A stretch of DNA of 64,000 nucleotides from VSJD01 sp041653875. GTDB taxonomy: Bacteria > Verrucomicrobiota > Kiritimatiellia > JAAZAB01. Under the pieces are notes generated by a model. The model had not been told where the DNA came from, did no database searches, and worked only from the letters and a program-made list of their open reading frames with translations. Location of the stretch: contig JBAZEM010000006.1 of the NCBI GenBank assembly GCA_041653875.1, positions 54,589 through 118,588 of the forward strand. Direction: 5' to 3'. A program made the position numbers and the translations under genes. Each line of letters starts with the position of its first letter. Position 1 is the stretch's first letter. Positions 7,244 through 14,921 of the stretch are shown here, one piece after another.

Positions 7244-8043
7244 TTGTTTCTGCGGTTGGCTTCCTGCGCCGCCTCGGAAATAGCCATGACATAAGGTTTG
7301 CGGGAAACAGGGTTTTTCTCGACCACCACAACCGTTTTGTAAACCTCCTCAATAATCCTGTAATCAAGCACCTCCTCCGGGGCGCCGAATTTGTAAATGG
7401 CGCCCTTGTCGAACAGCGCCAGGCGATGGCAGTATTCGCCGGCCAGGTTCAAATCGTGCAGCACCATAATCACCGTAAGAGCGAAGTTGATGTTCAACCT
7501 TCTGATGAGATCGAGGATGCCCATCTGGTGGGTGATGTCGAGATAGGTGGTCGGTTCGTCCAGGAGCAACAACTTCGGTTCCTGGGCCAGCGCGCGCGCA
7601 ATCAGGGCTAACTGGCGTTCTCCGCCGCTGATCCGGCTCATGAGCTGGTCCTTGATCCTGAGCGCATCGGTTAACACCATGGCGTTGCAGGCGATCTGCG
7701 CGTCGTTCTTCGTTTCGAGGAAGCGGAAGCGGTCGTAATAGGGTGTCCGGCCCAGGAGCACAAATTCCTCCACGGTCATAAAACCGGATTCGGCGCTTTG
7801 CGAAACAACCGCGATTTTGCGCGCCAGTTCCCGGATTTTCATTCTGCGGATATCTTCGCCCTCCAGACGAATGACGCCGCCCGCCGGTTTCAGCGACCGC
7901 GTGATGGCCCTCAGCAGGGTTGTTTTCCCGGAGCCGTTCGGGCCGATGATGCCGACGATTTCGCCGGCCGGAACGCGCAGATTGATATTACGGATGGCGA
8001 ATCCGGAGTCATAGCCGCAGGTCAGATCGCTTATATCGAGCAT
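7198..8043 (-). CDS. ABC transporter ATP-binding protein of the cobalamin/iron-chelate class (BtuD/FecE-like)
   Basis: A 281-residue ABC ATPase. It has Walker A GPNGSGKTTLLRA, Q-loop VVSQ, signature ISGGERQLALIARA, Walker B LLLLDEPTTYLD and switch His in MVLHDLNLAGEYC, with the FecE/BtuD-type C-terminal extension (VYKTVVVVEKNPVSRKPYVMAI). It powers the FecCD permease encoded next to it, which it overlaps by 13 bp. The riboswitch at the head of the operon indicates cobalamin transport. The start at 8043 is at the correct distance from the LDISDLTCGYD strand. The last 14 residues (KLGPAAGQLFHNAR) and the TGA come from an intergenic palindromic repeat that has displaced the original end of the gene. 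Confidence 0.9.
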   Translation of the reverse strand: MLDISDLTCGYDSGFAIRNINLRVPAGEIVGIIGPNGSGKTTLLRAITRSLKPAGGVIRLEGEDIRRMKIRELARKIAVVSQSAESGFMTVEEFVLLGRTPYYDRFRFLETKNDAQIACNAMVLTDALRIKDQLMSRISGGERQLALIARALAQEPKLLLLDEPTTYLDITHQMGILDLIRRLNINFALTVIMVLHDLNLAGEYCHRLALFDKGAIYKFGAPEEVLDYRIIEEVYKTVVVVEKNPVSRKPYVMAISEAAQEANRRNNKLGPAAGQLFHNAR

Positions 8044-9053
8044 CGGATTTGGCCCTCCCGCCGCCGGCACAATACATAGACAAAAATTATCCCGCCCAGC
8101 AATCCCGTGACGACGCCGACGGGCAATTCCGTCGGGCTGACAACCGTTCGCGCCAATGTGTCGCAGGCGACCAGGAAAACGCCCCCGCAAAGCCAGGCGG
8201 CGGGCAGCAAAATACGGTGGTCGCCGCCCACGAAAAGGCGCATGAAATGCGGAACCACCAGGCCCACGAAGCCGATGATCCCGGCCACAGAAACGCTCAA
8301 TCCGGTCATAATTGACGCCAGGATAAAGAGCAGGCGTTTGGCGGTTTCGATGTTGACGCCGAGATGGAAGGCCTCCTCCTCGCCGAGCGCGAGGGCGTTA
8401 AGCTCCAGGCAAAAGAAATAAGAAACCCCCAGGGCGACAACGGAAACAATCACGGCGATTCTTACCAGCAGAGGGTTGGGCTGTTCCAGGGAGCCCATGG
8501 CCCAAAAGATGATGCCGTGCAAATCCTCCACCTTCGAAATCGCCATGATAAGCGTCATCAACGAAGAGCAGATGAAGCTGATCATTATGCCGATCAACAG
8601 CAGATTTCGGATGTTAAGGCCGCCTTTGCCGATGCTTAAAAAATACACCGCGAAAATGGCGGCGGCCGCGCCAATCGAGCCGGCCACCGGCAAAGACCAG
8701 ACGCCGCAACTCCGGCCCAGCCTGAAGATGATAGCCAGGCATACGCCCAGCGCCGCGCCGCCGGAAATTCCCATGGTATAAGGCTCAACCAGCGGATTGC
8801 GGAATAATCCCTGCAAAATGACTCCGGCCAGGCTCAACGCGCCGCCGACCGCAATGCCAAGTAAAATGCGCGGAAGACGAACATCATAGATGATGGTCCG
8901 TTCCATAGTGTCGCCGCTGCGCATTAGCGCCGACAAAAGTCTGGCCGGCGAAATATCGGCCGAACCCAGGCACAGGGAAATGATCCCCACGCCCGCCAGC
9001 AAGCCGCCCAGAATCAGAAGCGCGGCCATCCAATGTGTAAATCTGTTTTTCAA
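8031..9053 (-). CDS. FecCD/BtuC-family ABC transporter permease
   Basis: A 340-residue polytopic membrane protein with about ten helices. It carries family motifs: VRLPRILLGIAVGGALSLAG, GLFRNPLVEPYTMGISGGAALG, LGVNIETAKRLLFILASIMTG, AGIIGFVGLVVPHFMRLFVGGDHR and TELPVGVVTGLLGGIIFVYVL. It translocates cobalamin (or an iron chelate) across the inner membrane with the ATPase encoded downstream. It overlaps the TonB receptor gene by 4 bp (ATGA). Cobalamin is favoured because of the operon's riboswitch. Confidence 0.92.
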   Translation of the reverse strand: MKNRFTHWMAALLILGGLLAGVGIISLCLGSADISPARLLSALMRSGDTMERTIIYDVRLPRILLGIAVGGALSLAGVILQGLFRNPLVEPYTMGISGGAALGVCLAIIFRLGRSCGVWSLPVAGSIGAAAAIFAVYFLSIGKGGLNIRNLLLIGIMISFICSSLMTLIMAISKVEDLHGIIFWAMGSLEQPNPLLVRIAVIVSVVALGVSYFFCLELNALALGEEEAFHLGVNIETAKRLLFILASIMTGLSVSVAGIIGFVGLVVPHFMRLFVGGDHRILLPAAWLCGGVFLVACDTLARTVVSPTELPVGVVTGLLGGIIFVYVLCRRREGQIRCSI

Positions 9054-11014
9054 AATGCCGCCTTCACGCCGCCTATCACGCTTGCGCCGGGCATGGGGTA
9101 GCCGTCAAGCAACTGATATTGCTTGTTCAGGATGTTGTCGCCGCGCGCAAATATTTCCACACCCTTGAAAATAGTTTGCGACGCATAAGCGCCCAGGGTT
9201 AAAAAGCCGCCCAATTCCTTGGCATTGGCCCGGTCGGTGTAAACCGAGCCGGTATAGTCGGCGTTCACGTTCAATTTCAGCCCCCATTCGCTCTGATAGC
9301 CCAGGCGGCCGCCCACTTTATTCTTCGGCCGGTAGGTCAGGGTCTCGCCGTCGTACGCGCCGCTGGTGTCCCGCGCATCAAGCAAGGTGTAGTTCAGCTC
9401 GCCGGAGATTTCTTCGGTGAGCTGCATGCTTAATTCGGTTTCCAACCCCCGCAAGACGGCCTTATTGACATTTTGCGCCGTATATATCCCCTTGCCGTCG
9501 TTATCGTACCAGGCGATCAGGTTTTTCATGCGGCTTTGAAAGAGGGATACTTCCAGCATGCTTTTCGCCCCGAGCTGCTGTTGAATGCCGGCGTCGCAGC
9601 CGATCGATTCCTCGGGCTTCAAATCGGGATTACCCATGGAATAATCGTCCCGCCAATAGAGTTCGTTAACCGTGGGCGCCCTGAATCCGCGGCCGATGGA
9701 GGCCTTCAAACCGGTGCCTTCGATAATCTTGTAGAGGCCGCTGATCTTCGGGCTGAGTTCAGCGCCCCATTTCGACTGAACGTCGCAGCGCAGGCCGGGG
9801 GTCACGACCAGTTCCTCCAGCAGCGACACCTCGTCCTGCAGGAAACCCGCGCCGGTGAAGAGATCGCGGCCGCCGCCGATGCGCGAGACATCGTTGGCAT
9901 CCCTGATATTCACATAGTCGTTTTCCAGGTAAATACCTCCCAGGAGCAGTTGGCGCGCGCCCACCGGCAAAGTCTGCTGAATGTCCAAGCCTGCTTTCCG
10001 GTTCCGGCTGGTGTCGTCGATAAAACTGTCGGGGTCTTTATATTCCTGCCAGTTCTGATTTAAAAAAGCCTTGCTGGTGAGAACCGTGTTTGTTTCAAAT
10101 TCGTATTTATGCGTGAGATCGAACCAGTATTGCCGGTCATATTGCTTGGCATTGGGGGTTTCCCAGCTGGTCGAGCCGGGGACGCCTTTGTTCTGCCGTG
10201 AAAAGCCGGAGTTTAGCGTCAGCCGCGATTCCCGGGTCAGGTCATAATCCAGTTTCCCGGCAACATTGTAGCCGTCGCAGGCGCTGTTTTCGCGCCAGCC
10301 GTCGGACGCATTCTGGCTGGCCGTGATCAGGTAGCCGGCGTCGCCTATTTTCGCCCCGTTATTCAATCGGAGAATGCGCGTGTTTTTCGTTCCATACGAC
10401 GCCGCTAAATCGGTTGTAAATTTCTCCGGCGGATCCCGGGTGACGATATTGACCACCCCGGCCATGGCGCCGGCGCCGTAAAGAACCGAGCCGGGTCCCC
10501 GGATCACCTCGATGCGCTCGATCTGGTCAACGGGATACAGGGAAAGATCGGCCATGCCCACCGAGGCAACGTTGACCGGCCGGCCGTCAACCATGACCAA
10601 TACCTGCTGTCCGGAGGAACCACGCAGAGTTATCTTGCTTTCCGCGCCCATGGCGCCGTAGCTGTTGACGCGCGCGTCGGCGACTTCTTCCAGAACCTCG
10701 CCGACGTTTTGCGCCTGTAATTCCTCGATTCTTTCCCGCGGAACCACCGAAACGCTCACTCCCAAGTCCCGTACCGTCTGGGGAATGCGCGTGGCCGAAA
10801 CAACCACGGTATCGGCGTCGACAACCGCCTGGGTGGCAACCGGCGCGGGCTGGGTGGCAGCCGCCACTTGGGTGACAACCGCCACTTGGGCGGAGGACTG
10901 CTGCGCGGCGTTGGATTCCGCCGCCAAGATATTGGTTGCCATTCCCGCCGCGAGCATGAAATTCATAAGCGTTGTCACCGCCAGCGCGGTTTTGTTGTCC
11001 ATGGCTCTATTCAT
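9050..11014 (-). CDS. TonB-dependent receptor, probable vitamin B12 receptor (BtuB-like)
   Basis: A 654-residue outer-membrane receptor. It has a signal peptide ending near ILAA, an Ala/Gln/Val-rich spacer and a TonB box (DTVVVSATRIPQ). The plug follows (GVSVSVVPRERIEELQAQNVGEV to VIRGPGSVLYGAGAMAGVVNIVTRD), then a BtuB-sized barrel ending FARGDNILNKQYQLLDGYPMPG...GGVKAAF. AAGGAG lies 10 bases before the ATG at 11014, which overlaps the binding-protein stop by 4 bp. The riboswitch upstream indicates cobalamin or a related corrinoid as the substrate. Confidence 0.9.
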   Translation of the reverse strand: MNRAMDNKTALAVTTLMNFMLAAGMATNILAAESNAAQQSSAQVAVVTQVAAATQPAPVATQAVVDADTVVVSATRIPQTVRDLGVSVSVVPRERIEELQAQNVGEVLEEVADARVNSYGAMGAESKITLRGSSGQQVLVMVDGRPVNVASVGMADLSLYPVDQIERIEVIRGPGSVLYGAGAMAGVVNIVTRDPPEKFTTDLAASYGTKNTRILRLNNGAKIGDAGYLITASQNASDGWRENSACDGYNVAGKLDYDLTRESRLTLNSGFSRQNKGVPGSTSWETPNAKQYDRQYWFDLTHKYEFETNTVLTSKAFLNQNWQEYKDPDSFIDDTSRNRKAGLDIQQTLPVGARQLLLGGIYLENDYVNIRDANDVSRIGGGRDLFTGAGFLQDEVSLLEELVVTPGLRCDVQSKWGAELSPKISGLYKIIEGTGLKASIGRGFRAPTVNELYWRDDYSMGNPDLKPEESIGCDAGIQQQLGAKSMLEVSLFQSRMKNLIAWYDNDGKGIYTAQNVNKAVLRGLETELSMQLTEEISGELNYTLLDARDTSGAYDGETLTYRPKNKVGGRLGYQSEWGLKLNVNADYTGSVYTDRANAKELGGFLTLGAYASQTIFKGVEIFARGDNILNKQYQLLDGYPMPGASVIGGVKAAF

Positions 11015-11877
11015 TCTTTGTTTGCTCCTTGTATGATTTCCGGATGGATTCGCTTTAGAAGTTCAGGCAGACCGTATAAAATCAGCCGTGGCGAGGGGAT
11101 GGTGATGACTTGGGGGCCTATGTCGTCATAGACGCGGCCGGTTTTGATGGCGGAGATTTTCTCCCATCCTTTTCTTTGCTTTAAGGCCTCTTTGCCGAAA
11201 TTTCTGCCCATGTAGGGCAGAATGATCACTTCGGGGTCGCTGTTGATGACAAATTCCGACGATATGCGCGGGAAGGGCTGGGCGATGGCGCCGGCAATGT
11301 TTTGCCCGCCGGCGGCTTCGATCATTTCGTGGATAAACGACCCCTTGCCGCAAGTGAACAACGGGTCATAGCCGGTTTCCATGTAGACTCGCGGGCGCGA
11401 AGGCAGCGCTGCCGTCAAGCGCCTGGTTGTTGCGACGGTCGCGCGCATGCGTTTGAGCAACGCTGCCGTCCGCGCGGGTTCTTTGAGGATATCCCCGATC
11501 TGCCTGGTTTTGGCAAAAATTTCCGCGATGCCCTGCGTCTCATCCAGAACCACGACGCGCAGACCCAAGGCGGATAATTTTTCGGCGGCGGATTGTTGCC
11601 CCGCAAAACCGGTGGCCAGGATAAGATCGGGCTTGAGCGCGACGATTCTTTCAATGTTGGGTTTGACCCATAAACCGATCCGTTCCGCGCGCCGGACTTC
11701 TTCCAGGTAATCGGAAGATGTCGTCACGCCGACGATCCGGTCCTGCAATCCCAGTTCGATCAGAATTTCATCGTAGCTGGGAGCAAGGCTCACAATTCGT
11801 TTGGGCGCGGCGTCTTCGGCAAGGATGCGCGTGCCAATAAAGATCGAAAGACATCCGGCAACGATAAGCTTGGTCAT
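11011..11877 (-). CDS. Periplasmic cobalamin/iron-chelate binding protein (BtuF/FepB family)
   Basis: A 288-residue protein with a signal peptide (KLIVAGCLSIFIGTRILA). The fold motifs are typical of the helical-backbone class III binding proteins: RIVSLAPSYDEILIELGLQDRIVGVT, then IERIVALKPDLILATG, VVVLDETQGIAEIF and PEVIILPYMG. It captures corrinoid in the periplasm for the downstream permease and ATPase. GGAGG sits seven bases before the ATG at 11877. It is the first gene after the cobalamin riboswitch. Confidence 0.92.
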   Translation of the reverse strand: MTKLIVAGCLSIFIGTRILAEDAAPKRIVSLAPSYDEILIELGLQDRIVGVTTSSDYLEEVRRAERIGLWVKPNIERIVALKPDLILATGFAGQQSAAEKLSALGLRVVVLDETQGIAEIFAKTRQIGDILKEPARTAALLKRMRATVATTRRLTAALPSRPRVYMETGYDPLFTCGKGSFIHEMIEAAGGQNIAGAIAQPFPRISSEFVINSDPEVIILPYMGRNFGKEALKQRKGWEKISAIKTGRVYDDIGPQVITIPSPRLILYGLPELLKRIHPEIIQGANKE

Positions 11878-11958
11878 AAAAAAACCTCCGATACGCTCGT
11901 AGGCGGATATCGAAGGTTTGCGATTGCGGAACCTCATCCTCTCCACCTGCGAGAGAGC

Positions 11959-11979
11959 GAATCCGGCCTGGCCGGATTC
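11959..11979 (-). promoter_or_regulatory. Perfect hairpin downstream of the riboswitch aptamer
   Basis: GAATCCGGCC and its complement GGCCGGATTC are separated by a single base, between the riboswitch aptamer and the first gene. There is no T-run after it, so it is not a standard terminator. It may belong to the expression platform. Confidence 0.45.
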
Positions 11980-11989
11980 CGATGAGCGT

Positions 11990-12140
11990 GCAAAGCAACG
12001 TCTTCTGACTTCCGGGTGCTATCCTACTTTCCCCGCCTTCTCCCAACCTGTGCTGGGATGGCTTATGGGATTTCGTCCCCGGTTACAGCGGCGCAACCGC
12101 GTCCGATTTTCACGGACTTCCGTACGCCTTCCACGCTTGT
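11990..12140 (-). ncRNA. Cobalamin riboswitch
   Basis: On the minus strand the leader has the order of conserved blocks of the cobalamin aptamer. GGAAGUCCGUGAAAAUC-type P3/J region comes first, then GCCGCUGUAACCGGGGACGAA, CCCAUAAGCCAU and GAGAAGGCGGGGAAAGUAGG. It closes with the AGUCAGAAGACGUUGCU segment, which corresponds to the B12 box (consensus near AGUCAGGAGACCUGCC). It precedes a binding protein, TonB receptor, permease and ATPase, the standard cobalamin uptake set, so adenosylcobalamin should repress the operon. The edges are approximate. Confidence 0.9.
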
Positions 12141-12200
12141 AAAAACTGCGGATCAAAGAACAACGCAATGAGTCAACTATAATCTGCAAGACTTGTCAAT

Positions 12201-12611
12201 TTATTTGTCGCGGGATTTTATTTGTCTGCCAATTGCGGCAAACTGGTCGCAGGTGTCGGTGGCTTCCACTTCCCGGTTGGATCGGCCGCAGCGTTGCAGG
12301 AAAGGATTGACCACATAATGGGCGCAATGCCGGCAAAGCCGTCCGACGGTTTCGAGCACCTCGCGCTCGCCGAATACCCTGGGCGGCGGCGGCACGTCCT
12401 GGCGCCCGAAGCCCGGCGCGATTTTTTTCGTTTTGAACGGCACTGTGTCTCCGTCGGGAAAAATATGGCCACAGGCGGCGCAGGACAGTTTCTCGCCTGT
12501 GCGTTTGAATCCCTCGTACACAATCTCGCGCTTGAGCAGCGCGTCCTGGCCGCAGGCCGGACAGAGAATTTCAATCGGCCGAACTGGTGTTTTGCGATCC
12601 GCTTTTTCCAT
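12201..12611 (-). CDS. Small zinc-ribbon protein of unknown function
   Basis: A 136-residue soluble protein. Residues 17-20 (CPAC) and 44-47 (CAAC) form one four-cysteine zinc ribbon. A second group follows a proline-rich linker: C93 and C96 (CRHC), C108 and C121. The cysteines persist only in this frame, which is why the overlapping longer frame at 12218-12688 was rejected. I do not recognise a named family. It lies upstream of the cobalamin riboswitch in the same orientation, but nothing else links it to cobalamin. Confidence 0.6.
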   Translation of the reverse strand: MEKADRKTPVRPIEILCPACGQDALLKREIVYEGFKRTGEKLSCAACGHIFPDGDTVPFKTKKIAPGFGRQDVPPPPRVFGEREVLETVGRLCRHCAHYVVNPFLQRCGRSNREVEATDTCDQFAAIGRQIKSRDK

Positions 12612-12919
12612 AGGCCATCAGTCTGGGAAAAATGCGTTGTAGTTGTCAAGAATGTAAAATGCGCAGGCTGAGGCGAGCTATTGGCCAACCGTGGCCGGGC
12701 GCGATGGCGCGCGATATTGGCGCGAATTTTTGCGGCGGACGCGCTTCTGCCCTTGACGGCGCCCGTTGTGCCGTCTAAATTATATTCGCGATCGCGAACG
12801 CAACTGTTACGGCTGGCGCGGCGGATCCGCCGCGCGTTCGTGTTTGCATAATCCCGGATATTTCAGCATAATGGGGGCATGGCGCACAATCGGCAACCGA
12901 TGGACGCAAGGAGGAACCA
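12612..12919. other. Noncoding gap before tpx
   Basis: A divergent intergenic region of about 300 bp between the zinc-ribbon gene and tpx. No convincing gene is present. It contains a perfect 14-bp palindrome (TTCGCGATCGCGAA, 12785-12798) that could be an operator for tpx. A good Shine-Dalgarno (AAGGAGG) stands just before the tpx start. Confidence 0.5.
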
Positions 12920-13423
12920 ATGGCCAAAATCACGTTCAAAGGCAGTGTGATTCATACGGCGGGGAAATTGCCGGCCCGCGGGACGGTGGCGCCGGACTTC
13001 AAATTAACGGGCGCGGATCTTGCGGACGTGACGCTGGCCACGTTCGGGCAGAAGACCAAGATTGTCAATATCGTGCCCAGCCTGGATACCCCCGTGTGCG
13101 CCGTATCGGCGCGCAAATTCAACGAGGCGGTCGCGGCGCTGGCGAATACGGCGCTCATTAATATCTCGGCGGACTTGCCCTTTGCCCAAAGCCGGTTCTG
13201 CGAGAGCCAGGGGTTGCGAAATATTGTGACGCTCTCAACCCTGCGCTCGCCGCGCTTCGGCAAGGAATACGGCGTGCAGATCAAGGATGGGCCGCTGGCC
13301 GGATTGATGAGCCGCGCGGTGCTGGTGCTGGACGGCAATAACCGCATTGTCCATGCCCAGCAAGTTCCGGATATCGCCCAGGAGCCGGATTATGACGCGG
13401 CCCTGGCGGCGGCGAAAGGCTGA
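12920..13423 (+). CDS. tpx: Thiol peroxidase (Tpx), atypical 2-Cys peroxiredoxin
   Basis: A 167-residue peroxiredoxin. The peroxidatic cysteine is C60 in PSLDTPVCAVS and the resolving cysteine is C94 in SRFCESQG, matching the Tpx spacing. Other Tpx marks are the N-terminal FKGSVIHTAGKLPARG, the substrate loop and RAVLVLDGNNRIVHAQ. It reduces hydroperoxides in the periplasm or cytoplasm at the expense of thioredoxin. The length is normal. It appears to be a single-gene unit, flanked downstream by a heptamer repeat pair. Confidence 0.95.
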   Translation: MAKITFKGSVIHTAGKLPARGTVAPDFKLTGADLADVTLATFGQKTKIVNIVPSLDTPVCAVSARKFNEAVAALANTALINISADLPFAQSRFCESQGLRNIVTLSTLRSPRFGKEYGVQIKDGPLAGLMSRAVLVLDGNNRIVHAQQVPDIAQEPDYDAALAAAKG

Positions 13424-13436
13424 ATAAGCAAGAGGC

Positions 13437-13562
13437 GTTCTTTGTTCCTCGTTCTTGGTTCTTCGTCTTTTGGTCGGATTGAAAGCCATTTTTTATTGAG
13501 CCGATAGCGGGACTGAAGTGCATGTGTTCGTAACGAAGAACGAAGAACGAAGAACCAAGAAC
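13437..13562. repeat. Inverted pair of 7-bp tandem arrays (GTTCTTG / CAAGAAC type)
   Basis: Units of the form GTTCTTG, GTTCTTC, GTTCCTC run from 13437 to about 13470. Their complements (CGAAGAA, CCAAGAA) run from 13534 to 13562, separated by about 60 bp. The pair can fold as one long hairpin between tpx and the DUF502 gene. The same unit type occurs at 14876-14911, 18080-18104 and 36906-37022. Confidence 0.85.
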
Positions 13563-13588
13563 AATTTAATTCGAACCAATAAATCCTT

Positions 13589-14203
13589 ATGAAAACCCTG
13601 GCCTCACTGCTTATTAAAGGGCTGTCGGCGATTTTGCCGATCAGTGTCGTGCTGTTTTTTATTTTTTGGATCGGTTCCACCGCCGAGCATGCGCTGGGCG
13701 GGCTGCTGAAGGCGGTGTTGCCCGAACGCATCTACCTGCCGGGCATGGGCCTGTTGGCCGGATTGATTCTGGCGGTCGGGGTCGGGCTCCTGCTTAATCT
13801 CTGGCTGTTCCAAAGGCTGGTGGACATGGTCGAAGGCTGGATGGCCCGCGTTCCGCTGGTGAAAACGGTGCTGGGCGGCATCAAGGACTTGATGGCCTTC
13901 CTGGCCAAGGGCAAGAAAATAAATTCCGGCAAAAAATATGTGGTCAAGGCGGACATGGGTAATGACATTCATTTGCTGGGAATTATGACCCGGCAGGATC
14001 TGAATGGGACGGGCTTGGAACCCATGGGCGCGGGGCACTGCGCCGTATATGTTCCAATCAGTTATCAGCTGGGCGGCTATACGATCTATTTGCCGCGTTC
14101 GCGGCTCACGCCGATTAATATGTCGGTCGAGGATGCGCTTCGGTTTGCCATGTCGGCGGGCATGTCCGGCGAGAAGAAAGTGAGCGATTTAGCGATTCAG
14201 TGA
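13589..14203 (+). CDS. DUF502 family membrane protein
   Basis: A 204-residue protein. It has an N-terminal membrane helix (LIKGLSAILPISVVLFFIFWI), a second around residues 50-72 (GLLAGLILAVGVGLLLNLWLF) and the DUF502 signature (ERIYLPGMGLL, RVPLVKTVLGGIKDLMAF, GAGHCAVYVPISYQLGGYTIYLPRSRLTPINMSVEDALRFAMSAGM). It has no assigned biochemical function; family members are inner-membrane proteins. The last residues (SDLAIQ) and the stop codon lie in a repeat array that continues into the intergenic region. Confidence 0.85.
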   Translation: MKTLASLLIKGLSAILPISVVLFFIFWIGSTAEHALGGLLKAVLPERIYLPGMGLLAGLILAVGVGLLLNLWLFQRLVDMVEGWMARVPLVKTVLGGIKDLMAFLAKGKKINSGKKYVVKADMGNDIHLLGIMTRQDLNGTGLEPMGAGHCAVYVPISYQLGGYTIYLPRSRLTPINMSVEDALRFAMSAGMSGEKKVSDLAIQ

Positions 14204-14280
14204 ATTAATGATTTAGGAGAAATTGAGATGGTCTATTCTTCAATCGCTAAATCACTTAATCGCTGAATCTCTAAATTTCT
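14182..14280. repeat. Degenerate 7-bp repeat array in inverted arrangement
   Basis: GCGATTTAGCGATTCAGTGA at 14184-14203, ending the DUF502 gene, is mirrored by AATCGCTAAATCACTTAATC downstream (from about 14240). Units of about 7 bp (AATCGCT, AAATCAC) recur. The two arms can pair across the intergenic gap before ispF. Confidence 0.6.
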
Positions 14281-14290
14281 TGAGGGTGTT

Positions 14291-14839
14291 ATGATTAAAA
14301 TGGGTATTGGCTTCGATGCGCACCGGCTGGTCAAGGGGCGGCGGCTGATTCTGGGGGGTGTGCCTATTGAGCATGTCATGGGTCTGGCGGGACATTCCGA
14401 TGCCGACGTGCTTTGCCACGCGCTGGCCGATGCCTTGTTGGGCGCCATTGCCGATGGCGATATCGGCGCGCATTTCCCGGATACCGATCCGCGCTGGAAA
14501 GACGCGGACAGCCTCGATCTGCTGGCGCAGGTGGCGGCGCGTTTGAAGGCCCGCCGGACGCGCATCGTGCATGTGGATGCCACTGTCATGGCCGAAGCGC
14601 CGAAATTGGCGCCCTATCGGCAAGCCATGCGCGAGCGGCTGGCATCCGTGCTGGAAGTGTCGGTGACGGACGTTTCGATCAAGGCCACAACCTTGGAAGG
14701 CATGGGCGCCTTGGGACGCCGGGAAGGCATTGCCGCCATGGCCGTCGCGACGGTGGAGGTGGCAAGACGGACGACAGATGGCAGACGACAGACGCCAGCC
14801 CGGAGAAGAGGGGGGGGACGGACGACAGACGACGGATAA
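14291..14839 (+). CDS. ispF: 2-C-methyl-D-erythritol 2,4-cyclodiphosphate synthase
   Basis: IspF cyclises CDP-methylerythritol 2-phosphate in the non-mevalonate isoprenoid pathway. Metal-binding GIGFDAHRL (D and H ligands), the third ligand in LAGHSDADVLCHALADALLGA, DIGAHFPDTDPRWKDADS and IKATTLEGMGALGRREGIAA are all present. The core ends near residue 158, the usual IspF length. The remaining 24 residues (RRTTDGRRQTPARRRGGG...) are encoded by a 7-bp tandem repeat array and are not part of the family fold. Start may be M1 (14291) or M4 (14300). Confidence 0.95.
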   Translation: MIKMGIGFDAHRLVKGRRLILGGVPIEHVMGLAGHSDADVLCHALADALLGAIADGDIGAHFPDTDPRWKDADSLDLLAQVAARLKARRTRIVHVDATVMAEAPKLAPYRQAMRERLASVLEVSVTDVSIKATTLEGMGALGRREGIAAMAVATVEVARRTTDGRRQTPARRRGGGRTTDDG

Positions 14840-14911
14840 CTGACACCAGTCCTGAAAGGACGAAGGGCGGAAAAACGAAGAACTAAGAACTAAGAACGAA
14901 GAACCAAGAAC
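14767..14911. repeat. 7-bp tandem arrays: GACGGAC/GACAGAC type, then CGAAGAA/CTAAGAA type
   Basis: Two array types in sequence. GACGGAC, GACAGAT, GGCAGAC, GACAGAC and relatives cover 14767-14800 and 14818-14850, inside and after the ispF end. CGAAGAA/CTAAGAA/CCAAGAA units cover 14876-14911, directly before cysS. Confidence 0.85.
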
Positions 14912-14921
14912 GCATTCCCCC

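Noticed and set aside
12218..12688. 156-residue frame overlapping the zinc-ribbon gene on the same strand
   Set aside because: Cysteine pairs with CxxC spacing exist only in the 136-residue frame; this frame is serine/arginine/alanine-rich low complexity.
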